Shown here piece after piece: positions 1 to 9,422 of a stretch of 64,000 nucleotides of DNA. Position numbers and translations under genes: made by a program. Within the stretch, counting starts at the first letter, position 1, and every line of letters starts with the position of its first letter. The DNA comes from Colwellia ponticola (GTDB taxonomy: Bacteria > Pseudomonadota > Gammaproteobacteria > Enterobacterales > Alteromonadaceae), in contig NZ_SZVP01000001.1 of NCBI RefSeq assembly GCF_005885605.1, positions 650,678 to 714,677 on the forward strand, written 5' to 3'. The notes under the pieces are model-generated. The model was not told the origin of the DNA. It searched no databases and was given only the letters and a program-made list of their open reading frames with translations.

Positions 1-1464
1 AGGTGCCATGTTACGGCCAGTGCCATGCTCAGCTTTTAATGAACCTTGATAATCTACCGCGACCAGCTGGCAAACATCATCCATAAACGCCTGATACCTA
101 TCTACTTCGCTCTGGGTTGAAAAGTCTTGGGTGAAAACAAAATGCAGATTACCGTCAAGAGCATGACCAAAAATAATGGCCTCATGGTAGTGATATTTTT
201 CAAAAAGTGTCTGTAATTTAGCGACGGCATCAGCAAGTTGCTCAACAGGAAAAGCAACATCTTCAATGATAACGGTAGTACTCGTTTCTCGCACAGCGCC
301 AACAGCTGGAAAGGTGCCTTTTCGAATAGCCCATAATTGTGAGTACTCACTCGCTACATCGGTGAATTTGATAGCGTTGGTTTGCTCAAAATCCGTTAAT
401 AAAGTTTCTAATGCTGCTATTTGCTGGGTTAATAATTGTTGATTAGCTGCGCGCGTTTCAATAAGTAAGGCGCCAACCTTGTTATCGAGTGTTTTAATAA
501 ATTCTGGTAAACCTGGCATATCACTAACCGAGGCTAACGATCTTCTGTCCATCAACTCAACCGCCGAGACATTGGCATCGGCTAACGCACTTACCGCTGA
601 GCAGGTTGTTTGCATATCAGGAAAAAACACTATCGATGACGCGCGGTATTTATGTTCAACCACGGTGTTGTAGGTAATTGACGAAATAAAACCTAAGGTA
701 CCTTCTGAGCCAATCATTAAATGCGCTAAAATATCAATAGGGTCGTCAAAATCAATCAAGGCGTTAATTGCATAACCAGTAGTATTTTTTAAGCGATACT
801 TATGTTTGATTAACGCCTGTAGTTTTTCATTAGCACGAGTTTGAATAGCTAAGGTATTTAGCTCGGTTAACAATTGACTATGGCTTTTTTTAAACGCTAA
901 AATACTGGCTTCATCACCAGTATCAAGTACGCTACCATCATGTAAAACTAAGCGAATACAGGCAAGAGTTTGGTAACTGTTTTGCGCAACACCACAGCAC
1001 ATACCACTGGCATTATTAGCCGCAATACCGGCAATTTTACAGGTGTTAATAGAGGCGGGGTCTGGACCTATTTTTCGCCCATAAGGCATCAAATATTTAT
1101 TCGCATCAGCGCCTATTACGCCAGGCGCTAATTTTATTTTCAGCCCTAAGTCTAGTATTTCATGATCTCGCCAATTATTGTTAAGCATAATTAAAATCGA
1201 GTCCGACTGTGCTTGCCCTGAAAGACTAGTACCTGCGGCTCTAAAGGTGACGGGTAATTTTGCTTGTGCGGCACTTTTAATCACCCTGACCACTTCAGCT
1301 TCGCTAGCTAAAATAACGATTAACTGGGGAATTAATCGATAGAAACTTGCATCAACACCATAAGCTAAGCGCCGAGTATAATCGGTAATAATGCGATTTT
1401 TGGGCAGAAAATCTGCGACTTGCTCGGCAAAAAATTGATAGTGCTCAGATAACTCGGATGACAT
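1..1464 (-). CDS. dld: FAD-linked D-lactate dehydrogenase (Dld-II type), C-terminus beyond the window
   Basis: The 488 codons in the window encode an FAD-binding PCMH-type oxidoreductase. The FAD-binding lobe shows VTFRAAGTSLSGQ near residue 70 and IAANNASGMCCG near residue 145, and the cap/FAD-oxidase C-terminal domain carries GHALDGNLHFVF and AEHGTGRNMAP at the window edge. Family members of this type usually continue into a cysteine-rich iron-sulfur domain, which here would lie outside the window. It is the last visible gene of the leftward lactate operon, 47 bases after lldG, so oxidation of D-lactate to pyruvate with electrons passed to quinone is inferred from context. The start ATG at 1464 begins MSSELSEHYQF. 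A glycolate or other 2-hydroxyacid oxidase is the main alternative. Confidence 0.85.
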   Translation of the reverse strand, partial: MSSELSEHYQFFAEQVADFLPKNRIITDYTRRLAYGVDASFYRLIPQLIVILASEAEVVRVIKSAAQAKLPVTFRAAGTSLSGQAQSDSILIMLNNNWRDHEILDLGLKIKLAPGVIGADANKYLMPYGRKIGPDPASINTCKIAGIAANNASGMCCGVAQNSYQTLACIRLVLHDGSVLDTGDEASILAFKKSHSQLLTELNTLAIQTRANEKLQALIKHKYRLKNTTGYAINALIDFDDPIDILAHLMIGSEGTLGFISSITYNTVVEHKYRASSIVFFPDMQTTCSAVSALADANVSAVELMDRRSLASVSDMPGLPEFIKTLDNKVGALLIETRAANQQLLTQQIAALETLLTDFEQTNAIKFTDVASEYSQLWAIRKGTFPAVGAVRETSTTVIIEDVAFPVEQLADAVAKLQTLFEKYHYHEAIIFGHALDGNLHFVFTQDFSTQSEVDRYQAFMDDVCQLVAVDYQGSLKAEHGTGRNMAP

Positions 1465-1511
1465 AGCTTCTCTCTACTTATTTAACTATTTAGCTGTTAA
1501 TTCTTAAACAA

Positions 1512-2213
1512 TTAACTATTAAGTAATAAAACAATTAGCGCTTTTGGGCCATGAGCACCGTAAGCTAACGTTTGTTGAATATCAGCCGTTTTTGACGGCC
1601 CTGAAATTAGCACTACGTTAGTGGGCAATTTATCCTGCCATTGCTCTGCTTCAATCAAACGAGCAAAGTCGGCATGTAATTTATGGGCATCAACCATAAC
1701 AAAGTGTACGGGTGGCACTAGCGATAAGCTTCTGGGTTCATTCTCATCAGGCCATAAAACAATAGTCCCTGTCGCGGCAATCGAGCAGCGTGAATTTGAT
1801 AACGCCGCAGGGCATTCATTAAAAAGCCTATTTTTATTATTATCAATTGAAAAATCATAAGGCTGTAACGTCACTTTGCTCTTTAACGCCTCAATAACCT
1901 CGCGGTGATAATCGCTTTGTTCATCTAGTTTTTCACCGTACAGTAATTGGGTAATATTGAGCGAAGCAAGTTGTTCAAGAATCACCTCAGCCATCTGCTC
2001 TTTCGTGGTAGGAATAACTTGCGCATGGTTTTTTTCAAGCTCGCTAATAAACTGAGCGATATTGTCTGTCTGAGAGCACTCAGGATAAACATAAGCAGTT
2101 TCTTGAGGTAATTTTCCATAGTCAGCACCGCCGACTTCTGCTTTTAACTTAGCAAGAATATTGCCACGGGCTCTACGACTAATTACGTTAATGTCTGTTG
2201 TTTTATTTGTCAT
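1512..2213 (-). CDS. lldG: Lactate utilization protein LldG/LutC
   Basis: This 233-residue LUD-domain protein is the small subunit of the three-part LldEFG (LutABC) L-lactate dehydrogenase complex, which oxidises L-lactate to pyruvate in the cytoplasm or at the membrane face. The C-terminal half contains the typical LUD stretch CSIAATGTIVLWPDENEPRS and ends with the conserved VLISGPSKTADIQQTLAYGA followed by HGPK. Its start lies four bases after the lldF stop, as expected for a translationally linked operon. The protein has no cysteine cluster of its own, as usual for LutC. Assignment is strong from motifs and neighbours. Confidence 0.93.
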   Translation of the reverse strand: MTNKTTDINVISRRARGNILAKLKAEVGGADYGKLPQETAYVYPECSQTDNIAQFISELEKNHAQVIPTTKEQMAEVILEQLASLNITQLLYGEKLDEQSDYHREVIEALKSKVTLQPYDFSIDNNKNRLFNECPAALSNSRCSIAATGTIVLWPDENEPRSLSLVPPVHFVMVDAHKLHADFARLIEAEQWQDKLPTNVVLISGPSKTADIQQTLAYGAHGPKALIVLLLNS

Positions 2214-2217
2214 TATA

Positions 2218-3681
2218 TTAGCCTCTTCCTTGCTTTGCTTGTTTAGCTTTTATTTGTTGATGTAACGTCGTTGCTGCTAGTTTGGGTGCTGTTCTAACAC
2301 TGGTCCAGCCAGCTAATTTTTTCGGCATTAAAAAGCGACAACGCGTTAAGCACCACATAGATAAAGCATAGAGTGTTGGTGATTTATGCACTTGCGCCCA
2401 AATTTTCCAGATAATTGCTTCAACAGCACTGCGACCAGCCCCTTGACCTTGCATCACTTGCGGTTGTTCTCTGTTAGGTTTTACGCTTTCTTCACGCAAA
2501 CGTAATAATATTTTAGGAATAGGAATTTTAACCGGGCATACTTCACCACAAGCACCACATAAGGTTGATGCGGTAGGCAAGTTAGTGGTCGCATCCAGCC
2601 CCAACATATGTGGTGAAATTATTTTACCAATAGGTCCTGGATAAACTGTCCCGTAAGCATGCCCACCAATACGGGTATAAACAGGACAATGATTCATACA
2701 GGCCCCACAACGAATGCACTGTAAGGTTTGTCTTAACTCTTCATCAGCAAAAGCTTGGCTGCGACCATTATCAAGTAGCACTAAATGTACTTCTTTGGGA
2801 CCATCTTTTTCACCTTGTTTTCGCGGTGAGCTGATCATATTAAAGTAAGTTGAAATTGCCTGACCTGTAGCACTGCGCGTTAATAAGCTTAATAACGGTG
2901 GCACATCTGCTAAGTGCTCTACAACTTTTTCTATACCCGTTATCGCAATATGTAAATCAGGTATCGTGGTACACATACGGCCATTACCTTCGTTTTCAAC
3001 TAGACACAGTGTACCTGTTTCAGCAACGGCAAAGTTAACCCCTGAAATACCAACATCCGCCTGACAAAACTTGTCTCTAAGGATTGTTCTGCCTTGCTGA
3101 ATTAAGGTATCAACATCAGTGCTGTACTCAAAACCGTCAATATTATCGGCAAATAACTGAGCGACTTGTTGTTTGTTTTGATGAATAGCGGGCATGATGA
3201 TATGAGAGGGATGCTGCTTGGCCAATTGCACAATGTATTCGCCCATATCTGATTCAAGGCATTCTACATCTCGCGCTTCAAGATAATCATTAAGTGCCGT
3301 TTCTTCTGATACCATTGATTTACCTTTAACAACGGTTTTAGCTTTTTTTTCAGCAATAAGTTGCGCAATAATTTCATTCGCTTCAGTGACCGTTTCAGCC
3401 CAATGCACCTTGATACCATTATGCTCAAGCTTATCTTCTAATTGCTCAAGTAAATGCGGTAACTTTGCCAAACAACGCTGCTTAATTAATTTGCATTGTT
3501 CGCGTAGAACTTCGAGCTCGTCTGCTGATGAAAAAGCACTTTTACGCTTGTCCATCAAATAATCCATTGCCCCTCTAAAGTTTGCTCTTAATTCTTCATT
3601 AGCGAGATCACGGGTCACGTTTTTTCGAAAATCTTTAGCTGAAGCAGCATATTTACTTTCCTCTTCGTGAACATGTTTCAT
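2218..3681 (-). CDS. lldF: Iron-sulfur L-lactate dehydrogenase subunit LldF/LutB
   Basis: The 487-residue product has an N-terminal LUD domain (NFAVAETGTLCLVENEGNGR near residue 220) followed by a ferredoxin-like region with two 4Fe-4S cysteine motifs, CIRCGACMNHCPVY and CGACGEVCPVKIPIP, near residues 315 and 370. This is the electron-transferring subunit of LldEFG. The stop of lldE overlaps its start by four bases, so lldE, lldF and lldG should be translated together. Length and cysteine pattern match the family and no key residue is missing. Its C-terminal region (after about residue 420) is basic and may contact the membrane, which is an inference. Confidence 0.94.
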   Translation of the reverse strand: MKHVHEEESKYAASAKDFRKNVTRDLANEELRANFRGAMDYLMDKRKSAFSSADELEVLREQCKLIKQRCLAKLPHLLEQLEDKLEHNGIKVHWAETVTEANEIIAQLIAEKKAKTVVKGKSMVSEETALNDYLEARDVECLESDMGEYIVQLAKQHPSHIIMPAIHQNKQQVAQLFADNIDGFEYSTDVDTLIQQGRTILRDKFCQADVGISGVNFAVAETGTLCLVENEGNGRMCTTIPDLHIAITGIEKVVEHLADVPPLLSLLTRSATGQAISTYFNMISSPRKQGEKDGPKEVHLVLLDNGRSQAFADEELRQTLQCIRCGACMNHCPVYTRIGGHAYGTVYPGPIGKIISPHMLGLDATTNLPTASTLCGACGEVCPVKIPIPKILLRLREESVKPNREQPQVMQGQGAGRSAVEAIIWKIWAQVHKSPTLYALSMWCLTRCRFLMPKKLAGWTSVRTAPKLAATTLHQQIKAKQAKQGRG

Positions 3682-4487
3682 AGCGCTTCCTTAGCCGATT
3701 GACCTTTTGACTGAGCTTTTGACTGACCTTTTATGCGGTTAAGCAAATAACTGGCAATATGTTCTCCGCGTAATGACTCTTTTTGATAATCGAGTGCACC
3801 ATTGATATTCATCATACAACCATGATCAGCACTGACATATCTCACCACATCACTGGCAACAAGGTGCTTACTTTTATCAGCGACCATGGCAGCAGAAATA
3901 TCTGCATGTTTAACAGCAAACGTGCCACCAAAACCACAACATTCACTTTCATAATCATGTAGCACTAAGTCAACGTTGGCTAATTGAGAAATTAATTTAT
4001 TACCGGTGATATGAACGCCCATTTCTCTTCTAGCCGCACAAGAGGTATGCAAAGCAACACGCTCTTTTTCGCCTTGATCGATTGGCTTTAAACGCAGTAC
4101 ATGCACTAAAAATTCGGTAAACTCGAACACTCGCTGACAAAAGTTATTTATTGCTGGGTCATCACTCAGTAAATCAAGATAGTGGTGACGCATCATGCCA
4201 CCGCAAGATCCTGAAATAACGACCACTGGAATATCTAATGGGAATTGCTTCACTTGCGCCATAGCTACGGCTTTGGCTTCCTCTTTATAACCTGAGTTAT
4301 AGGCTGGTTGGCCACAGCAACTTTGCCCTTGTGGATAAATAACCTCAATGCCTTCGCGCTCAAGTAACTCGATGGCATCCATACCCGAATCAGGAAAAAA
4401 ACTATCGACTATGCAAGTACCAAATAAGTAAACTTGCGTTGGTTTTTTAGGGTAATTGCGAAGATGCTGTGTGTTAACTGGTTGCAT
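3678..4487 (-). CDS. lldE: L-lactate dehydrogenase complex subunit LldE/LutA
   Basis: This 269-residue protein carries two cysteine-rich CCG domains, seen as SCCGQPAYNSG near residue 60 and ECCGFGGTFA near residue 188, the hallmark of heterodisulfide-reductase-like subunits and of LldE/LutA. It is the first subunit gene of the LldEFG complex and overlaps lldF by four bases. The last dozen or so codons hold a small lysine/serine/glutamine repeat (KGQSKAQSKGQSAK) that is probably a dispensable tail. The gap of 127 bases to lldP contains a hairpin. Confidence 0.93.
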   Translation of the reverse strand: MQPVNTQHLRNYPKKPTQVYLFGTCIVDSFFPDSGMDAIELLEREGIEVIYPQGQSCCGQPAYNSGYKEEAKAVAMAQVKQFPLDIPVVVISGSCGGMMRHHYLDLLSDDPAINNFCQRVFEFTEFLVHVLRLKPIDQGEKERVALHTSCAARREMGVHITGNKLISQLANVDLVLHDYESECCGFGGTFAVKHADISAAMVADKSKHLVASDVVRYVSADHGCMMNINGALDYQKESLRGEHIASYLLNRIKGQSKAQSKGQSAKEAL

Positions 4488-4541
4488 AACTTACTCTCTA
4501 TTTTTAAATTTATTACCAAGAAGTGGTTGCAAGTAATCGTT

Positions 4542-4580
4542 GCCATACCATGTCGAGCCAACAGATTAAATGGTATTGGC
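4542..4580. repeat. Inverted repeat between lldP and lldE
   Basis: GCCATACCAT (4542-4551) pairs with ATGGTATTGGC (4570-4580) with one bulged base. It sits in the untranslated gap between the permease gene and lldE, both read leftward, and has no T-run. It may protect or process the transcript and separate permease from enzyme expression. The pairing is seen directly; the role is inferred. Confidence 0.4.
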
Positions 4581-4614
4581 GAGCCTTTACTTAAATCATG
4601 AGTTAAACGATTAA

Positions 4615-6309
4615 TTAACGCATCACAGGGTCGCTAATGTTAAATATATTGATAGCAACTAGCCCAAGTACGCCAACAGCAAGTACATAATAAATAGTGG
4701 GTAATACTGTTTTTCGCAAGGTTTTACCTTCTTGTCCTAATAAACCCACCGTCGCAGAAGCGGCGACCACATTATGAATGGCTATCATGTTACCAGCAGC
4801 GGCACCGATGGCCTGTAAAGCAACTAATAAAGCACCTGACACCGACAATACATTAGCAACTTCAAACTGAAACTGGCTCAACATCATATTACTAACAGTA
4901 TTTGAACCGGCAATAAAGGCGCCCAGCGCACCAACACTCGGTGCAAATAACGGATATAAATCACCAAAAGTTTGCGCAACAAAGCTCGCCATAGCCACTG
5001 GCATCGCTGCTAAATCAGCACCATTAACACCAGAGTTAATTAAAATACGTACCATAGGAATGGTAAATATAAGTACAAAGCCTGCACCCACCAGTGTCGT
5101 TGTTGACTGCTTAGCCGCTTCAACCACTTGTTTACATTTCATCTGATGCAAAAATAACGTCATCAAACAGACAAAAAACAAAATACCACCGGGTAGGTAT
5201 AAAGGTTGAACACTGGCGTTGATACCTACTTCACCAAGAATATTACTAAAGCCAAATGAGAAACTGGTTAATAAGGCTTTAAAGTCAGTTGAGACACGAC
5301 TCAGCACCAGAATGACTGCAACCAGTAAATAGGGTAACCATGCTCGGGTTAATGACATCGACTTTTTAGTTTCGCTATTATCTTGAGTAAATGATATTTT
5401 GCCTAACCAGTGTGCAGGCCATTGATCTTTAGGTGCAAAATCCCACGCTTTTTTAGGCATAAGAAAACCACGTTTTGCTAATGGCACCACAATGATCATG
5501 CCGACTAAAGCCCCGATAAGTGCAGGAAATTCAGCGCCAAGAAAAACCCCCGTGAGTGCATAAGGTATGGTAAAAGCTAAACCGGCGAACAAGGCAAATG
5601 GCGTAATTTCAAATCCCTCTTGCCAACTTTTGTTTTGACCAAAAAATCGCGTTAGCATGACAACCATAAACAGCGGCATTAATGTACCGACAATGGCATG
5701 ACCAATGGCAACTTCTGAGGTAATTAATTGCAAAAATTGCTCCCAGCTACTGCCATTAGCAATTAACTGCTCCGTTAAATTACTTTTATCTAAACCGCTA
5801 CTGACACCAATAATAATAGGTGTGCCTACCGCACCAAATGACACCGGTGTTGATTGGATCATCATGCCAATCATCACCGCCGAGATTGCCGGAAAACCAA
5901 TAGCCACTAACAAAGGTGCGGCAATGGCTGCCGGTGTACCAAAGCCGGATGCGCCTTCAATAAAGCAGCCAAAAAGCCAGGCAATAATAATTGCCTGCAC
6001 TCGACGATCTGGGCTGATATTAGTAAAACCAGCTCTTATACGTAGAATAGCGCCAGAATGCTGTAAAGTATTGAGCAACATGATTGCACCAAAAATAATC
6101 CACAAAACGGCAACTGTAATCATTAATCCTTGTATTGAACTAGCCACTATTCGATTAAAACTCATTTCCCAGGCAAAAAAGGCTATAGCTGCTGTAACAG
6201 TATAAACAACAGGCATAGCCTTTTTCGCTGGCCAATGTAAACCAACAAGTAATAGTGCCGACAAAGCAATAGGCACAAACGCGAGTAAAGCTTGCAGTGT
6301 AATTGACAT
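4615..6309 (-). CDS. lldP: Lactate permease LldP/LctP family
   Basis: The 564-residue polytopic membrane protein is rich in hydrophobic segments from end to end and carries the LctP-family signatures GCFIEGASGFGTPAAIAAPL and STPVSFGAVGTPIIIGV near residues 115-170, and FIAGSNTVSNMMLSQFQ near residue 465. It imports lactate (and possibly glycolate) with protons across the inner membrane. It is the first gene of the leftward lactate operon, so import and oxidation are expressed together. The LysR gene at 6430 is divergent and shares the 120-base promoter region. Length matches the family. Confidence 0.93.
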   Translation of the reverse strand: MSITLQALLAFVPIALSALLLVGLHWPAKKAMPVVYTVTAAIAFFAWEMSFNRIVASSIQGLMITVAVLWIIFGAIMLLNTLQHSGAILRIRAGFTNISPDRRVQAIIIAWLFGCFIEGASGFGTPAAIAAPLLVAIGFPAISAVMIGMMIQSTPVSFGAVGTPIIIGVSSGLDKSNLTEQLIANGSSWEQFLQLITSEVAIGHAIVGTLMPLFMVVMLTRFFGQNKSWQEGFEITPFALFAGLAFTIPYALTGVFLGAEFPALIGALVGMIIVVPLAKRGFLMPKKAWDFAPKDQWPAHWLGKISFTQDNSETKKSMSLTRAWLPYLLVAVILVLSRVSTDFKALLTSFSFGFSNILGEVGINASVQPLYLPGGILFFVCLMTLFLHQMKCKQVVEAAKQSTTTLVGAGFVLIFTIPMVRILINSGVNGADLAAMPVAMASFVAQTFGDLYPLFAPSVGALGAFIAGSNTVSNMMLSQFQFEVANVLSVSGALLVALQAIGAAAGNMIAIHNVVAASATVGLLGQEGKTLRKTVLPTIYYVLAVGVLGLVAINIFNISDPVMR

Positions 6310-6393
6310 AGTTATCCTTTCCCTACTTTTAGTAGGTGTTCTGTTATATTTTCATACAATCTACCCCTAACGACATTCTTTATATATAGGGTT

Positions 6394-6409
6394 ATAATGA
6401 ATTCATTAT
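6394..6409. promoter_or_regulatory. 16-base perfect palindrome between lldP and a LysR gene
   Basis: ATAATGAATTCATTAT is a perfect 16-base palindrome, 20 bases upstream of the LysR start codon and 84 bases upstream of the lldP start. It is a plausible operator for autoregulation by the LysR product, though LysR sites usually follow a T-N11-A pattern, which this AT-rich palindrome only loosely fits. The role is inferred. Confidence 0.4.
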
Positions 6410-6429
6410 TAACCAAAGGAACATAATCG

Positions 6430-7332
6430 ATGTCTAATGCTAGCGAATTAGCTTTGTTTTCATTAATTGTAGAGACTCAGTCCTTTAATAAAGCCGCGAA
6501 ATTAGCGGGAATATCACCGGCTGCCCTGAGTAAAAAAATATCGAAACTTGAGAAATTTTTGGGTATACAGTTGCTCTATAGAACAACAAGGCGATTAAGT
6601 TTGACCGAAGCGGGTGAAGTACTTTACAGCCACACCAAGGAAATTAATAACCAAGTAAATGATGCATTAAGTGCTGTGAGCAGCTTTAGTGAAGGCTTGT
6701 CTGGCACTATAAAAATGACGGTGCCTACCATTTCAGGTGAGCTCATTCTTGCGCAAGCCGTTGCCGAATTTTGTCAACTACACCCTAAATTAAGTGTGCA
6801 AATGCGTTTAGAAAATGAGTTTGTTGACTTAGTTAAAGAAGGACAAGATTTAGCTATCAGAACAGGCGTATTAGTTGATTCAAGTTTAATCGCCAAATTG
6901 TTACTCACCTCTAATTGGATAGTGTGTTGTGCGCCAAGTTATATTGAAAAAAATGGTACACCACAAACACCTCAAGAATTATCCCGGCATAATTGCATGG
7001 CATACACTTACCAAGATAAAGGAGCCGATGATTGGTACTTTAGTCAGGCAGACGAAGAGTATTATGTAAAAATATCAGGTAATTTTTCTAGCAATAATTC
7101 ACAGGCATTACGTAAAGCTGCGCTGGCTGGATATGGCATTGTTTATGTACCACGCTGCAGTGTTTATGATGACCTGCAACAAGGTGATTTAGTGCAATTA
7201 TTACCTGAATTTAATGGTCGTCAATTGGGAATTTATGCGGTGTATCCTTACACCAAACATCAATCTCAAAAAGTGCGTCTGCTCATTGAGCATATAAAAA
7301 ATTCATATCAACAGCAGGTTGAATATTTTTAG
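6430..7332 (+). CDS. LysR-family transcription regulator, divergent from the lactate operon
   Basis: The 300-residue protein has an N-terminal winged helix-turn-helix (FNKAAKLAGISPAALSKKIS at about residues 18-40, RTTRRLSLTEAGE at about 55-68) and a C-terminal LysR substrate-binding domain. An AAGGA ribosome site at 6416-6420 supports the ATG at 6430. The divergent arrangement with lldP makes it a candidate regulator of lactate uptake and oxidation, an inference from position only. The RTTR motif places it in the large group of short-loop LysR proteins, most of which have no known ligand. Confidence 0.85.
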   Translation: MSNASELALFSLIVETQSFNKAAKLAGISPAALSKKISKLEKFLGIQLLYRTTRRLSLTEAGEVLYSHTKEINNQVNDALSAVSSFSEGLSGTIKMTVPTISGELILAQAVAEFCQLHPKLSVQMRLENEFVDLVKEGQDLAIRTGVLVDSSLIAKLLLTSNWIVCCAPSYIEKNGTPQTPQELSRHNCMAYTYQDKGADDWYFSQADEEYYVKISGNFSSNNSQALRKAALAGYGIVYVPRCSVYDDLQQGDLVQLLPEFNGRQLGIYAVYPYTKHQSQKVRLLIEHIKNSYQQQVEYF

Positions 7333-7428
7333 TTGCTAACCAGTCGTTCAGCGCCGTTATGATATAACCTTTAGCTAAACTAAAGTTCAAGATAATAAAC
7401 TGATTGGTTTAGCGACAATGTTTACAAG

Positions 7429-8349
7429 CTAATACTCGTCCCAATAAGGGTGTTCACCAAAATGTTTTGCAATAAAGTCAATTAATGATCGACAGCGCTC
7501 TGATAAAAAACGGGTTTGAGGGTATACGGCGTAAGCATACATGGTTGGTAATTGGTAGTTACTCATCAACGGAACTAGCTGCCCTGCCTGTATCGCTTGA
7601 TAAGTAATAAAGCTAGGTAGGTAACAAACGCCTTTACCTTTAATTGCCATCGCTTTTAAAAAGTCACCATTATTCGCTTTCATTACCGTATGTAACTGCA
7701 CAGTATGGCTTGTCCCTTCGCTATCAGTTAACACAACTTTCCCTTGCGCATTCACATTTTGTCCAAGGTTACCGTATTGTAAAAAATCACACTGTGTAAG
7801 CTCAGCTACTGTCTCAATACCGCCATGTTTGGTAATATAATCTGGGCTAGCACATAACACATGATTGATAGGTGTTAATCGTCTAGCTTGTAGACTAGAG
7901 TCTTTTAACTCAGCAATACGTATCGCTAATTCATAACCTCCCGCTAATAAATCGATATGGCGGTCGATAAAATCTATCTGTAAATTCAACTTAGGGTGGA
8001 GTTGAGAAAATTCATCAATCAGTGGCGTTAAATGCAATAAGCCAAAAGACAACGGCATGGTGATTTTTAGCGTACCAGACAACGACGTTTTCACCGCATG
8101 TGTTTGAGCATTAAGCTCTGCCACTTCATCAATAATGCTTATTGCCCGTTGATAATACAAAGCGCCCGCCTCGGTTAACGCTGATTTACGTGTTGTTCTG
8201 GACAGCAATTGTGTACCTAGACGATTTTCTAATTCTTTTAAGCGTTTACTCACCGCAGATTTAGCCATATTTAGCTGTTCAGCGGCCTTGCCTATGCCGC
8301 CTGCATCAACAATACGCACCAGTAACGCCATATCTTCTAACTGCCCCAT
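7429..8349 (-). CDS. LysR-family transcription regulator, divergent from the pirin gene
   Basis: This 306-residue LysR protein has the usual N-terminal DNA-binding domain (GIGKAAEQLNMAKSAVSKRL near residues 18-37 and SRTTRKSALTEAGALYY near 55-70) and a C-terminal effector domain ending in the FLSERCRSLIDFI region typical of the group. It starts 157 bases from the divergent pirin gene at 8506. In many proteobacteria a LysR gene next to a pirin gene controls it, so regulation of the pirin gene is likely but not shown. It resembles the gene at 6430 in subfamily only. Confidence 0.85.
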   Translation of the reverse strand: MGQLEDMALLVRIVDAGGIGKAAEQLNMAKSAVSKRLKELENRLGTQLLSRTTRKSALTEAGALYYQRAISIIDEVAELNAQTHAVKTSLSGTLKITMPLSFGLLHLTPLIDEFSQLHPKLNLQIDFIDRHIDLLAGGYELAIRIAELKDSSLQARRLTPINHVLCASPDYITKHGGIETVAELTQCDFLQYGNLGQNVNAQGKVVLTDSEGTSHTVQLHTVMKANNGDFLKAMAIKGKGVCYLPSFITYQAIQAGQLVPLMSNYQLPTMYAYAVYPQTRFLSERCRSLIDFIAKHFGEHPYWDEY

Positions 8350-8505
8350 ACTTTTACTGCCTATTGTTCACTTTTAGAGAATTATTATTTACAAATACTA
8401 CTATTTATTCAAATCTGATCAACAACTAAACTACAATAGTAAGTTGATTAAAAAGATAACACACATAAAACACGTAGTTTGATATAGCATTACTTGGAGT
8501 TCTTT

Positions 8506-9357
8506 ATGAAAAATAGAACACTCACTAAAACATTTTCAGGCATTGATACCGCAGATGGCGATGGCGTTAAGTTAACGCGCATTATTGGCTCACCTCAGTT
8601 AAACATGCTAGACCCTTTTTTATTACTCGATTGCTTTGAAAGTGATCAAGCACAAGATTACATTGGCGGATTTCCTGAGCACCCACATCGTGGTTTTGAA
8701 ACCGTCACTTACTTACTTAATGGTAAAATGCGTCATAAAGATAATGCAGGTCATGAAGGCATTATTGAACCGGGCGGTGTGCAATGGATGACCGCAGGTC
8801 GGGGTATTTTACATTCTGAAATGCCTGAGCAAGAACATGGCTTGTTAAAAGGTTTTCAATTGTGGGTCAACCTGCCACGCAGTGCCAAAATGTCTGAGCC
8901 GCGTTATCAAGAATATACACCTGACGCCATTGCTATTGAACAACAAGCCAATGGCGCAATAATTAAAGTCATTGCCGGTAAAACAGACCAAGGTACTATC
9001 GGCCCGGTTGATAATAACTATGTATTTCCTACCTACATGGACATTAGTTTGCCGCCAAATAGCCACGTTAGCCAAGCAATCACTCAAGGACATAACGCCT
9101 TTATTTATGTACTCGAAGGTGACGTTACTATCTCAGCTAAAGGCGACAATGAACAAAAATTATTGTCTGCTAAAAAACTTGGCATTCTCAGTGATGGAGA
9201 GCGAGTTACCATAAACGCTACCGCGCAAAACAGCCGATTTTTATTATTTGCAGGTAAACCATTAAATGAGCCCGTTGCCCGCGGTGGTCCTTTTGTGATG
9301 AATAGCCAAGCAGAAATTCGCCAAGCGTTTTTTGATTATCAACGTGGACTTTTTTAA
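8506..9357 (+). CDS. Pirin family protein
   Basis: The 283-residue product is a bicupin. The N-terminal cupin carries the metal-ligand motifs HPHRGFETVTYLL and GILHSEMP, giving the three histidines and one glutamate expected for pirins. Bacterial pirins have been linked to quercetin dioxygenase activity and redox sensing; the role here is unknown. The start is ATG at 8506 because TTGGAG at 8494-8499 forms a ribosome site, so the upstream in-frame TTG is not used. The C-terminal part ends FVMNSQAEIRQAFFDYQRG, a typical pirin tail. It is followed after 65 bases by a glutathionyl-hydroquinone reductase gene, so a shared role in quinone or aromatic stress is possible. Confidence 0.9.
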   Translation: MKNRTLTKTFSGIDTADGDGVKLTRIIGSPQLNMLDPFLLLDCFESDQAQDYIGGFPEHPHRGFETVTYLLNGKMRHKDNAGHEGIIEPGGVQWMTAGRGILHSEMPEQEHGLLKGFQLWVNLPRSAKMSEPRYQEYTPDAIAIEQQANGAIIKVIAGKTDQGTIGPVDNNYVFPTYMDISLPPNSHVSQAITQGHNAFIYVLEGDVTISAKGDNEQKLLSAKKLGILSDGERVTINATAQNSRFLLFAGKPLNEPVARGGPFVMNSQAEIRQAFFDYQRGLF

Positions 9358-9422
9358 GCATCAACTGATAGCGGTAAAACAATTCATATACTACCTTTTT
9401 AGACTACATTTGGAGAACTAAC

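Noticed and set aside
5705..6205. Rightward 166-codon frame inside lldP
   Set aside because: Antisense shadow of a strongly supported permease gene; composition typical of reversed membrane-protein codons.
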